From JAFGHJ01 sp964525555 (GTDB taxonomy: Bacteria > Hydrothermota > UBA3072), in the NCBI GenBank assembly GCA_964525555.1, contig CAZGHN010000002.1, positions 186,001 to 250,000 of the forward strand: a stretch of DNA of 64,000 nucleotides. Reading direction: 5' to 3'. The translations under genes were made by a program, and so were the position numbers. The notes beneath the pieces are model-generated. The model was not told where the DNA came from. It worked only from the letters and a program-made list of their open reading frames with translations, and did not search any database. Shown here piece by piece: positions 6,814 to 15,847 of this stretch (position 1 is the first letter of the stretch; each line of letters starts with the position of its first letter).

Positions 6814-8814
6814 TTAACTTAAGACCAGAAGTACTAAACCAATTACAGTAAGGATTATTCCCCAGATAAGCTTTACGTTAAAAACGTAACATTTGCTTTT
6901 ACCCGTTGATGATTCCAGGTTTTTTATTTCAATATAAGGTATGGGTGCACGGCGGTACCATCCGGTAATTTTTACCTCTTCACCTTGATATTGTTTTGCC
7001 CTGAGCAATCCGAATAAGAAGTTCCAGATGCCGAGAGGCTGACGGTAATCGAGAAATATTATGCCCGTATTATCCTGAAGAACAAAATCTTCGCTCCAGA
7101 TTAACCCCGGTACACCTCTTCCTATAATCTTACCCTGTATACTGCAGGGAACACCTCGAACACCTGACACCTTAACCTTCTTAAGAAGAGATGCGATTTT
7201 TATCTGAGGAAAGTATGAGAAATTATATGAGAAAAAAGTTCTTAAGAGATAAGTTCCTCCTAATAAGAAAACTCCTAATTTAAGGAAGACAAAGTCTTGT
7301 TTCAAGAGAAAAAGTGCGACGCTTAAAAAAACTGCGATTGTAGGTAATAAAACGATTAAAAAGTCGAGTAAAAATTCATCCCAGTAACTTTCAGGACGTT
7401 TTTCGTTGAAAACCACATAAGGTGTTTTTCCTTTAGTTTCGGACTGTCTGCTTAAAGCAAGGAGCCTTTTGGCAATCAAAGGGTGAGTAGAATGCAGTTC
7501 GTAATACTTAGCCCATGGATTCCAAAGATCCCATCTCATTACGCTTTTTAAAGTATTTTTATCTACGTCTCCTCCCATATACCCCGGATGATATGATGAG
7601 ATTGCCAGGGAGGATGCCGATGTCGGATCGAATATCCCCATCGCTTTGATCGATTCTAACTGCGGTTTTCTGTTATCTCCTTTTTTCTTCCCCTTACCTG
7701 CAAGGCCATAACCTATCTTTACCAGGGCTGAAGCTAAATTATTCGGATTGGAATGGTCAGCCGCAAACCTATCCGCGAAATATTCTCTTGTACGTGAAAA
7801 TCCAAGAACGATGTATTCGGAAATAAGATAAAGAACGTATGAACCTATTGCGATCAGATAACGTGCCGGTGCGGTTTTATCTTTTCCTCTTGTTCTGATT
7901 CTAATTAAGGTACGGTAAATATAGAATAAAATTAAAGGTACGACGTATGCGATAGTCATTATTAACATATCCCAGTGTACGGCATGCCCGACTTCATGTG
8001 CCACTACAGCTTCGAGTTCTTCTTCCCCGAGCAGATCCATTAATCCTGAAGTAATTACAATTCTCGCATTGTTGGGAGTATGCCCGTACGTGAAAGCGTT
8101 TGGTGCACCGTCATGGATTACTCCAAAACGAGGTATCCTGATATGATGCTTAGGGCAAAGGTCTTTTAGGGAAATCTGTAGATGGGAAGGCAGTCCTTCA
8201 AGAGAGGTCCATCTCATATTGTATAAAAATCGCAAAACAAGATCCATCACGAGAGGAGAAATTATGAATTGTATAAAAGCAAAACCGATTCCGAGAATCA
8301 AGGCTATAATCGGTTCGAGGTATAGCAAGTTAACCAGGGCAATTAGTACAAGGGAAAGTAATCCATAAAGCATGAAGAGAGTTATTCCGGAAGTAAGTGC
8401 AAGGTTAGGCAAATGTACTGGTATTCCTTTAGCAAGGGTAAGTTCTGATGGAAATGTATTTTTGTCTATTTCTATCCTGAAGAACGGACCTTTTTCCCTT
8501 ACGAGTTCATCCAAAATTGCTTTGTCTATCCAGATACCACCTGTCTTAAGACAGTAGTAGATTATCGTTTTATTCCCTCTGAGCGGTAGTGCCGTAAGCG
8601 GTGTTTGTGTATGGGGGTTTAATTTTTTTGAGAGTCTGGAATTTTTTAATCCCTCTTTTATTTTCCAGCGCAGATATTTAGGGTTTTTTGCGAAATAGTA
8701 TATTTCTCCCCTGTCAAGCCAGATTCCTTCACATCGAGGACAAAAATCTACTAAAACTCCGTTTTTAGTCATTACCGGAGTAAGTTCACTTTCTCTACAA
8801 TTAGGACACTTCAA
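6814..8814 (-). CDS. Zinc-ribbon / M48 (HtpX-like) membrane metalloprotease
   Basis: 666 residues. N-terminus: a TFIIB-type zinc ribbon (CPNC at 3-6, CPRC at 25-28), then a second, degenerate copy (YYCLKTGGIWIDKAILDEL, one Cys). Next come hydrophobic helices (about 140-190) and an M48 peptidase domain with HEVGH at 273-277 and the downstream glutamate in RTREYFADRFAADH. After further helices (about 485-525) there is a soluble OB-like tail (VPCSIQGKIIGRG, VKITGWYRR) and a last helix at the C-terminus. HtpX-type enzymes degrade damaged membrane proteins; ribbons and tail may recruit substrates (inference). The start is TTG, supported by GAGGTG upstream. Confidence 0.85.
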   Translation of the reverse strand: MKCPNCRESELTPVMTKNGVLVDFCPRCEGIWLDRGEIYYFAKNPKYLRWKIKEGLKNSRLSKKLNPHTQTPLTALPLRGNKTIIYYCLKTGGIWIDKAILDELVREKGPFFRIEIDKNTFPSELTLAKGIPVHLPNLALTSGITLFMLYGLLSLVLIALVNLLYLEPIIALILGIGFAFIQFIISPLVMDLVLRFLYNMRWTSLEGLPSHLQISLKDLCPKHHIRIPRFGVIHDGAPNAFTYGHTPNNARIVITSGLMDLLGEEELEAVVAHEVGHAVHWDMLIMTIAYVVPLILFYIYRTLIRIRTRGKDKTAPARYLIAIGSYVLYLISEYIVLGFSRTREYFADRFAADHSNPNNLASALVKIGYGLAGKGKKKGDNRKPQLESIKAMGIFDPTSASSLAISSYHPGYMGGDVDKNTLKSVMRWDLWNPWAKYYELHSTHPLIAKRLLALSRQSETKGKTPYVVFNEKRPESYWDEFLLDFLIVLLPTIAVFLSVALFLLKQDFVFLKLGVFLLGGTYLLRTFFSYNFSYFPQIKIASLLKKVKVSGVRGVPCSIQGKIIGRGVPGLIWSEDFVLQDNTGIIFLDYRQPLGIWNFLFGLLRAKQYQGEEVKITGWYRRAPIPYIEIKNLESSTGKSKCYVFNVKLIWGIILTVIGLVLLVLS

Positions 8815-8880
8815 TTTTCACCTCTATAATATAATAATGCGAATTTTCCGTAAATATTCAAGGGGGGAGATCCTTCGAAT

Positions 8881-9050
8881 CAGTTGAATTGTTAAATTGT
8901 TGAATGTTTGAATAGTTTTTTAGGATTTAGGATTTAGTTTTGACTTTGGATTTTGGACATTGGACTAGGTTTTAACTTACCACTTAATCCATAATCCTTG
9001 AACTTCTAACTCGTACTGCTTCTAATCCCTTCATGTTCTCTGTGTCTTCT
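8881..9050 (+). repeat. Composite of 8-base and 7-base degenerate tandem arrays
   Basis: Fills most of the 359-base gap between two divergent genes. In order: an octamer array (GAATTGTT, AAATTGTT, GAATGTTT, GAATAGTT; 8885-8917), a heptamer array of TTTAGGA (8920-8937), a heptamer array GACTTTG/GATTTTG/GACATTG/GACTAGG (8942-8969), a looser heptamer tract with CTTAATC, CATAATC and CTTCTAA (8977-9030), and a short TTCTCTGTG piece. No frame crosses it. I could not place a promoter for either gene with confidence. Confidence 0.7.
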
Positions 9051-9173
9051 ATCTAAATCCTATTACTGGGGAACTTTTTATAGCAAAAGAAGGTCTTTTT
9101 GGATGAGAATCCTTGTTAATACAAGTCGAAAAATAAACTTAACAAGCATTAAACATAAAGGGGCTTTATTAAA

Positions 9174-11549
9174 ATGTTCAAAAAAAATTTTTTTTACATT
9201 TTATTTCTTTTGCTAATAGCTAATCCCGTATTGTTTGCTTACAAAATTTTCCATGGCTCTGTAAGGGATTCCGAAACGAATGAACCACTGCCAATAACAA
9301 ACATTCAAATCGAAGGGACCTACAGGGGTACGATTACAAATGATGACGGTAATTTTTCTATTAGATTAGACTCCCTGCCGGCAAATTTAATTGTTCGATA
9401 TATAGGATATGAAATAAGAAAATTAATAGTCGAAGATAGTACCGCAGATAATGTTATTATCGATTTAATTTCGATACCCGTAGAGAGCGAAGGAGTTGTC
9501 GTTACAGGGGAAGACCCTGCAATAAATATAATGAGAGATGTTATCAAGAAGAAGCAGGAGATGAAAGATAAACTTAAATCTTTTAAAGCTGATGTTTATA
9601 TGAGAACATTTCTTTCAAATGAAGACAGTCTAACCCATATGCTCGAAACCGTATCTGAGATTTATTGGGATAAAGAGAGGGGATTTAAAGAAGTAGTAAA
9701 AGCAAAAAAAGAATCGGCAAAACTCCAACTGCCTGAGGTAGGACTTGATGTATTCTTGAATTTTTATGATGAAGAAATAGAAGTTGCAGGTTTTAAATTT
9801 ATTAATATAATTCATCCCGACGCTCTTAAGTACTACGACTTCAAACTCTTATCCGAGTGTGAACTTGAAAATAAATTTATTTATGAGATATCCGTAGAGC
9901 CCAAGGATAAATTGCAGCCTTTGGCTGAAGGAAGGATAACTGTTCAGAGCCCGGATTATGTGTTATTGAGTGTTGACTTAAAACCGGCAGGAGGTTTCAG
10001 GTTGCCTCCAGAGGTACGAAATTTCAGATATAGCGCAAAACAACAATTCAGTAATTTTGGAAAAGATTACTGGCTTCCTGTTTCACTGTTCGAAGAAAGT
10101 AAGGAAAAAATAGGAGATCTATTAGTCAGTTATTCCGAACTAACCCGCAAGACTCTTTTTGAGATTAGAAACTATAAGGTAAATATACCGATACCCGATA
10201 GTTTATATGAAAGTGAGAAAAAGTTTTCTTCGGTCGAAAGCGATACCTTATTAATTTCTAAGGGAGATAAAGTTCCGTTTGCAAAAGAAGAGGAGAAAGC
10301 GTATGAGAACAGTGATAGTACTATCACCGCAGCAAAGATGCTCAATCCAAAAGGTCTATTCGCTCCACTTGCCAGGAAAGCGCTCGGAGAAATGTTTGGG
10401 GATACGACTCAAAAAACCATAGATTATTCAATTTCTCCAGCCTGGTGGAAAAATAGAGTAGAAGGTAATTATTACGGAGCTAATGGCATCATTTATTATA
10501 AGAATTTGATCGGACTCCAATTAGATTTTGGTATAACTGAGAATGCAGAGGGGTTTTCCGATTATCCTTTGAAGGTAGGATTGATAAGCAAGTATTTAGA
10601 TGTAAATTACTACAGAGGAACTGATGTTCGCTGCAAATCGAACGCATTCTCAAGTTTTATTACGGTACTTTGTTTAAGGAGCCTCTCAAAAGCGGATTAT
10701 TTCGACTACTATTGGAATGAAGGCATAAGGGGAGAATTAAAATACGATATTAAAAAAATCCAAACAAGGTTAACTCTTGGTATTAATGTAGAAAAACACT
10801 CATCGATGAGCAATTTACCTGAGAAAGAAGACGCAAGACCTAATCCGGCTATCATAGAAGGGAATTTAAGATCTTTGAGTTTTGAATTTTCAGTAGGCAG
10901 GGATTCTGTTTTCCACATCGGCAAGCAGAGTGAATTAAAAAGAAACAACAGTCCGGCACTCAAGCTTTTTGAAAAGAATTTTTCTTTAAAAATCGAACAC
11001 AGTTCGCCGGATATATTCGATTCGGATTATTCGTTTACAAGAGGTGAAGTAAGTCTTGGATGGAGGTTTAACACTTTTTTAAAAAGGCGAATGTCCCCTA
11101 ATACTCTTGATTTAAAATTGATAGCGGGGGGCGTATATGGTGATCCGCCAATACAAAAACATGTATTGCTTTATGGTACCGCGGGTTCTTTTAGCGAATT
11201 CGGAATGTTCAGAAGCTTAAGACCTTTACCCCTCGAGGGTGAAAAATATGCTGCCATTTTAGCAGAGCATAATTTTCGTACAGTACCTTTTGAATTGCTT
11301 GGATTGGACTTTATAGCGAAGTTAGGATTAGAAATAATCGTGTATGGAGCAGCAGGCAGAACATGGTTTTCAGAAGAAAAACTAAGCGGGTTGAATTATA
11401 CCCCCTCATATCATAATGGCTATATGAGTGAGGTCGGTTTTTCGATAAACAAGGTCATACCACTTTATCCCATAGTCCGTCTTGATTTCACATATAACAA
11501 TTACGATAATAACTTTTACATGGGCTTTGGTTTAGCTAAGATATTTTAA
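9174..11549 (+). CDS. DUF5686-type outer-membrane protein with carboxypeptidase-regulatory-like domain
   Basis: 791 residues, signal peptide at 1-22, then a carboxypeptidase-regulatory-like beta-sandwich (about 24-105: GSVRDSETNEPLPITNIQI, YRGTITNDDGNFSI), followed by the long DUF5686 region ending in amphipathic beta-strands consistent with an outer-membrane barrel (last residues YNNYDNNFYMGFGLAKIF). These domain pairs are common in Bacteroidetes and resemble SusC/TonB-receptor architecture without a plug; the function is not established. A GGGGC ribosome site lies about 9 bases upstream of the ATG. The gene stands alone and faces uvrA. Confidence 0.75.
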   Translation: MFKKNFFYILFLLLIANPVLFAYKIFHGSVRDSETNEPLPITNIQIEGTYRGTITNDDGNFSIRLDSLPANLIVRYIGYEIRKLIVEDSTADNVIIDLISIPVESEGVVVTGEDPAINIMRDVIKKKQEMKDKLKSFKADVYMRTFLSNEDSLTHMLETVSEIYWDKERGFKEVVKAKKESAKLQLPEVGLDVFLNFYDEEIEVAGFKFINIIHPDALKYYDFKLLSECELENKFIYEISVEPKDKLQPLAEGRITVQSPDYVLLSVDLKPAGGFRLPPEVRNFRYSAKQQFSNFGKDYWLPVSLFEESKEKIGDLLVSYSELTRKTLFEIRNYKVNIPIPDSLYESEKKFSSVESDTLLISKGDKVPFAKEEEKAYENSDSTITAAKMLNPKGLFAPLARKALGEMFGDTTQKTIDYSISPAWWKNRVEGNYYGANGIIYYKNLIGLQLDFGITENAEGFSDYPLKVGLISKYLDVNYYRGTDVRCKSNAFSSFITVLCLRSLSKADYFDYYWNEGIRGELKYDIKKIQTRLTLGINVEKHSSMSNLPEKEDARPNPAIIEGNLRSLSFEFSVGRDSVFHIGKQSELKRNNSPALKLFEKNFSLKIEHSSPDIFDSDYSFTRGEVSLGWRFNTFLKRRMSPNTLDLKLIAGGVYGDPPIQKHVLLYGTAGSFSEFGMFRSLRPLPLEGEKYAAILAEHNFRTVPFELLGLDFIAKLGLEIIVYGAAGRTWFSEEKLSGLNYTPSYHNGYMSEVGFSINKVIPLYPIVRLDFTYNNYDNNFYMGFGLAKIF

Positions 11550-11558
11550 GGAGTAAAA

Positions 11559-11587
11559 GATAAGAAGGATTGATAATCCTTCTTATC
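11559..11587 (+). terminator. Perfect 13-bp hairpin between convergent genes
   Basis: Arms GATAAGAAGGATT (11559-11571) and AATCCTTCTTATC (11575-11587) pair perfectly around a GAT loop, ten bases after the DUF5686 stop codon. There is no following T-run on the plus strand, so it may be a weak intrinsic terminator or an mRNA 3'-end stabiliser. Confidence 0.6.
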
Positions 11588-11689
11588 AGTTGAACAGTTA
11601 AATAGTTAAATTGAAAAATCGTATAATAGGAAAAAATTAAGGGAAAGGGGTGGCCGATTTAACCATTCGACCATTTTACTATTTGACTT
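11587..11689 (+). repeat. Octamer-period repeat pair, inverted
   Basis: First block 11587-11613 (GTTGAACA, GTTAAATA, GTTAAATTG); second block 11656-11687 with four exact 8-base units GATTTAAC, CATTCGAC, CATTTTAC, TATTTGAC. The second is the reverse-complement sense of the first (GTCAAATA, GTAAAATG, GTCGAATG), so the two face each other between convergent genes. The first matches the octamer array at 8885-8917. Confidence 0.75.
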
Positions 11690-11706
11690 GCTTTTCTACC
11701 TGGCTT

Positions 11707-14475
11707 CTAACTTCTCGTTTTCAGTATTTCCTTCAAAAATTTCCCCGTATAAGATTTCTTGATTTCGGCTACCACCTCGGGAGTGCCTTCTCCGATTAGT
11801 TTTCCGCCCTCTTCACCGCCTTCAGGTCCGAGGTCGATGATCCAGTCCGCGCATTTTACAACGTCGAGATTATGTTCTATAACCACGACTGTATTACCCA
11901 TATCCACGAGACGTTTCAAAATCTTCAGCAGTAATCGTATATCATGTGCATGTAAGCCGGTTGTGGGTTCATCAAGAAGATATAGAGTATCGCCTGTGGC
12001 AATTTTCGATAATTCCTTTGCGAGTTTTATACGCTGTGCTTCACCACCTGAGAGAGTTGTTGCGGGCTGTCCGAGTTTTATGTAGCCTAATCCCACATCC
12101 TGCAGGACTTTAAGTTTTTGTTTTGCCTTTGGTATTTCGTTGAAGAAGGAAAGAGCCTCGGATACAGTTAAATCGAGAACATCGGCTATATTTTTTTCTT
12201 TGTACTCTACTTCCAGGGTTTCCTTTTTATATCTTTTTCCTTTACAGGCTTTACAGGTAACGTGAACATCCGCTAAAAAGTGCATTTCGATTGTTTTCTG
12301 TCCCTGTCCTCCGCATTCTTCACATCTTCCTCCCTCTACATTGAAAGAAAATCGCCCTTTGTTATATCCTCTTACACGCGACGCGGGAAGTTCTGCGAAA
12401 AAGTCTCTTATCGGATCGAAGGTGCCCGTGTAAGTCGCAGGATTCGAACGGGGTGTTCTGCCTATAGGACTCTGGTCGATATTTATTACTTTATCTATGT
12501 TTTCTATCCCTTCTATTGTTCTATGTTCTAAGGGTAGATATCTTGAACCGTGGAAAGTTCTCGCAAGAGAGGCATATAAAGTGTCAATTAAAAGAGTGCT
12601 TTTACCGGAACCCGAAACGCCGGTTATACACACGAAGCAGTTCAGAGGTATTTCGATGTCAAGATTTTTGAGATTGTTACCTTGCGCTCCAAGTATTTTA
12701 ATAATTTTATCTTTTTTCTTTTTATTTCGCTTAGACGGTATCGGAATTTTTTCTTTTCCGGATAGGTATTTCCCAGTTATAGTTTTACCACTCTCTTTCA
12801 GTTCGTAAGGAGTACCCGTAAAAACGACTTTTCCTCCTTTTGCACCTGCACCGGGCCCGAGGTCGATTACCCAGTCTGCGGACAGGATGCTATTAAAATC
12901 GTGTTCTACTAAGATAACGGTGTTTCCGATATCGCGTAGGGATTTTAAAGTTTTAATTAAACGAAGTATATCCCGTTCGTGCAAGCCTATGGTAGGTTCA
13001 TCCAGAATATAAATAATTCCGACGAGCCCCGAGCCGATCTGAGTTGCAAGATGTACTCTTTGGGCTTCCCCTCCTGCAAGTGTTTGAGTTGACCTCTCCA
13101 GTGTTAAATAATCGACGCCAACGTCTTCTAAGAAACGCAGGCGATGCAGGATTTCCGGTATCAATTCGACGGCAATTTTTTGCCGTTCATCTTTAAATTC
13201 TATTCCTTCTATAAATTTTCTTGCCTGGGTGACGTTCATTTTTGCAATATCGAAAATGTTTGTATTGTTTATTTTGATCGATAAAGCTTCTTTTCGCAGG
13301 CGTGCTCCTTTACACTGTCCGCAGGGTGTTACCACCATATATTTTTCTATCTCGCTTCTTATCCAATCGGACTCGGTATATCGGTGTCTTCTGTTAAGGT
13401 ATGGGATTACTCCCTCCCAGTAAGTGCTTCCGTAGAAAATTATATTTTTGTCCCTTCCATTTAGTTTTTCCCAGGGAGTGTTCAAGTCTATACTATATTT
13501 TGATGCAACTCCGTTTAATTCCTGTAAGAATTTCCCCCGTGGTTCGCCTACCGGAGCGATAGCTCCTTCGAGAATTGACAGGGATTTATTAAAAACAATA
13601 TTTTCCGGGTCTATTTCCATCTCGGTACCTATACCCTGACATTTTGGGCAGGCTCCATAAGGAGAATTAAAAGAAAATAAACGCGGAGATATTTCAGGGT
13701 AGCTTATTGCGCAGTCAGCACAGGCGAATTTTGTAGAGAATATTCTACTTTCGTCTTTATTTATATCTTTTAATATCAGTATCCCGTCGGTTTCGGAAAG
13801 AGCGGTTTCTACAGAGTCCGCTATTCTGCTTCGGATTTCTTTTTTTACTTTAATTCTATCCACCACTATTTCGATATTATGTGGTTTGTTCTTATCGAGT
13901 TCGGGCAAGCTTTCTATGTCAAAAATTTCACCGTCTATTATCACTCTCACATACCCTTTTTCTCCGATTCTTCGTAGTTCTGCAGAAAATGTGCCCTTTT
14001 TCCCTCTGGCTATTGGTGCAAGTATGTATAGACTCGAATCTTTCGGATAATCAAGAATTTGAGCAACGATTTCATCGACTGTCTGAGAAGAAATTTCTTT
14101 TCCGCAGTTGTAGCAGTATGCGGTTCCGGTTCTCGCGAAAAGGACACGAAGGTAGTCGTATATTTCCGTAACCGTTCCCACTGTAGAACGCGGGTTACGA
14201 GAAAGCTTTCTCTGTTCTATTGAAATTGTAGGGGATAGATTTGTTATGGATTGAACTTCAGGTTTATCCATTACACCGAGAAACTGGCGCGCGTAAGCTG
14301 AAAGTGATTCAACATATCTCCTCTGTCCCTCGGCGTAAATTGTGTCAAAAGCAAGTGAAGATTTTCCCGAACCTGAAATCCCGGTTATTATAACGAGTTC
14401 ATCACGCGGTATTTCGATGTCTACTGCCTTTAAGTTATGAACAGACGCCTTTTTAATTTTAATGCTTTTTTTCAT
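11707..14475 (-). CDS. uvrA: Excinuclease ABC subunit A
   Basis: The DNA-damage recognition ATPase of nucleotide excision repair. 922 residues with two ABC modules: Walker A GISGSGKSSLAF near residue 33 and GVSGSGKSTLLIDTL near 625, signatures LAGGEAQRVHLA and LSGGEAQRIKLA, and zinc-finger cysteines (CADC with CPKC in the first half, CEEC with CKAC in the second). Length is typical (about 940). It is the last gene of a tight minus-strand run and overlaps gatB by 17 bases, an unusual pairing of repair and tRNA-amidation genes; uvrB/uvrC are not in the window. Confidence 0.97.
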   Translation of the reverse strand: MKKSIKIKKASVHNLKAVDIEIPRDELVIITGISGSGKSSLAFDTIYAEGQRRYVESLSAYARQFLGVMDKPEVQSITNLSPTISIEQRKLSRNPRSTVGTVTEIYDYLRVLFARTGTAYCYNCGKEISSQTVDEIVAQILDYPKDSSLYILAPIARGKKGTFSAELRRIGEKGYVRVIIDGEIFDIESLPELDKNKPHNIEIVVDRIKVKKEIRSRIADSVETALSETDGILILKDINKDESRIFSTKFACADCAISYPEISPRLFSFNSPYGACPKCQGIGTEMEIDPENIVFNKSLSILEGAIAPVGEPRGKFLQELNGVASKYSIDLNTPWEKLNGRDKNIIFYGSTYWEGVIPYLNRRHRYTESDWIRSEIEKYMVVTPCGQCKGARLRKEALSIKINNTNIFDIAKMNVTQARKFIEGIEFKDERQKIAVELIPEILHRLRFLEDVGVDYLTLERSTQTLAGGEAQRVHLATQIGSGLVGIIYILDEPTIGLHERDILRLIKTLKSLRDIGNTVILVEHDFNSILSADWVIDLGPGAGAKGGKVVFTGTPYELKESGKTITGKYLSGKEKIPIPSKRNKKKKDKIIKILGAQGNNLKNLDIEIPLNCFVCITGVSGSGKSTLLIDTLYASLARTFHGSRYLPLEHRTIEGIENIDKVINIDQSPIGRTPRSNPATYTGTFDPIRDFFAELPASRVRGYNKGRFSFNVEGGRCEECGGQGQKTIEMHFLADVHVTCKACKGKRYKKETLEVEYKEKNIADVLDLTVSEALSFFNEIPKAKQKLKVLQDVGLGYIKLGQPATTLSGGEAQRIKLAKELSKIATGDTLYLLDEPTTGLHAHDIRLLLKILKRLVDMGNTVVVIEHNLDVVKCADWIIDLGPEGGEEGGKLIGEGTPEVVAEIKKSYTGKFLKEILKTRS

Positions 14476-15847
14476 ATTCGGATATTATCCGGGAAACCTC
14501 TTTTGGATCGGCTTTACCTTTAGTCTTTTTTATTACTTGACCAATAAAAAAGCCGAGAAGTTTTCTTTCCCCGTTTTCAAATCTTTTTAATTCATCCGGG
14601 TTCTCTTTAAAGACTTCCTTGACCACACTCTCTAAAGCAGACACGTCTGATATTTGGGAAAGATTTTTTTCTTTTACAATTTGTTTTGGTTTTTTATTAG
14701 TTTTTACAATTTCAGATAGTACTTCTGTTCCAGCATTTCTAGGGATTTCACCATCGAGCACCATTTTAATAATTTCCGCAAAATCTTTTGCTGAAATTTT
14801 AGGTTCCCCTAAACTTCTATAGTCTCTAAGAATCCATTTGCTAATTTCGATTGGTTCTTTAATTATTTTTAATATTTCTTCGAACATAAAAGAAGCAGTG
14901 GATGAATTAGAAATTATTTGTGCATCACTACTGCTTAGACCAAGTTTTATATATTTTTCTTTTTTCTTTGCAGGTAATTCTCCTAAGGAGGATCTTATTT
15001 CATCGATCCATTTTTTTTCTATCAAAAGAGGAGGCAGGTCCGGTTCGGGGAAATATCTGTAGTCGGAAGATTCTTCTTTTGTTCTTGCTGCCCAAGTTCT
15101 CTGTGTTTCTTCTGAATAATGTATCGTAGCCTGTTCAACTACTCCGCCTTTTTCAAGAATTTCAATTTGCCGCTTCATTTCCGAAGTAAGAGAGTTCTTA
15201 ACCGCCTTAAAAGAGTTAAGATTTTTGACTTCAGTTCTTGTTCCAAGTTTTCCTTCTTCTTTGCTGACCGATATATTGGGCTCGCATCTGAATTCTGCGT
15301 GTGCCATTACCGCGCCGGAAATATTTTCGAATTGTAATATTTTCTGTAATGTTTTAAGGTAAGAAACTGCCATTTCTGGGGAGTCTATATCGGGTTCCGT
15401 TACGATTTCGATTAATGGAACGCCGGATCTATTATAATCGATAAGGGATTTATCTTTTTCGTGTATAGATTTTGCAGATTCTTCTTCAAGGTGTACTCTT
15501 TTTATTCTAATTTCCTTGCCGTCCACTAAAATTTTTCCATTGGTTGCGATTGGGAATCTGTATTGTGTAATCTGATAGCCTTTAGGCAAATCGGGATAAA
15601 AGTAATTTTTTCGTGCAAAAATAGATTTTTTATGTATCCTGCAGTCCAAAGCAAGGCCCGCTTTTATAGCAAGTTCAACTGCTTTTTTGTTTAAGTAGGG
15701 AAGGACTCCCGGAAGGCCGAGACAGATAGAACATACATTTGTGTTGGCATCGTCTCCAAAACTTACCTTACAGCCGCAAAATAATTTTGTAGCGGTTTTT
15801 AGCTGCGCATGAACCTCAATACCTATTGTGGGTTTGTATTTATTCAT
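14459..15847 (-). CDS. gatB: Asp/Glu-tRNA amidotransferase subunit B
   Basis: 462 residues. Kinase/tRNA-binding subunit of the GatCAB amidotransferase, which converts Glu-tRNA(Gln) and/or Asp-tRNA(Asn) to Gln-tRNA and Asn-tRNA. Visible landmarks: IGIEVHAQLKT at the N-terminus, zinc-site CGCKVSFG and CSICLGLPG, YFYPDLPKGYQITQ, RSGVPLIEIVTEPD, and the YqeY-like tail ending in RIISEY. It overlaps gatA by 8 bases and uvrA by 17 bases, so translation is probably coupled. Confidence 0.97.
   Translation of the reverse strand: MNKYKPTIGIEVHAQLKTATKLFCGCKVSFGDDANTNVCSICLGLPGVLPYLNKKAVELAIKAGLALDCRIHKKSIFARKNYFYPDLPKGYQITQYRFPIATNGKILVDGKEIRIKRVHLEEESAKSIHEKDKSLIDYNRSGVPLIEIVTEPDIDSPEMAVSYLKTLQKILQFENISGAVMAHAEFRCEPNISVSKEEGKLGTRTEVKNLNSFKAVKNSLTSEMKRQIEILEKGGVVEQATIHYSEETQRTWAARTKEESSDYRYFPEPDLPPLLIEKKWIDEIRSSLGELPAKKKEKYIKLGLSSSDAQIISNSSTASFMFEEILKIIKEPIEISKWILRDYRSLGEPKISAKDFAEIIKMVLDGEIPRNAGTEVLSEIVKTNKKPKQIVKEKNLSQISDVSALESVVKEVFKENPDELKRFENGERKLLGFFIGQVIKKTKGKADPKEVSRIISEYEKKH

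Noticed and set aside
11759..14171. Plus-strand frames opposite uvrA
   Set aside because: They are antisense shadows of a highly conserved gene with no family resemblance or start signals.
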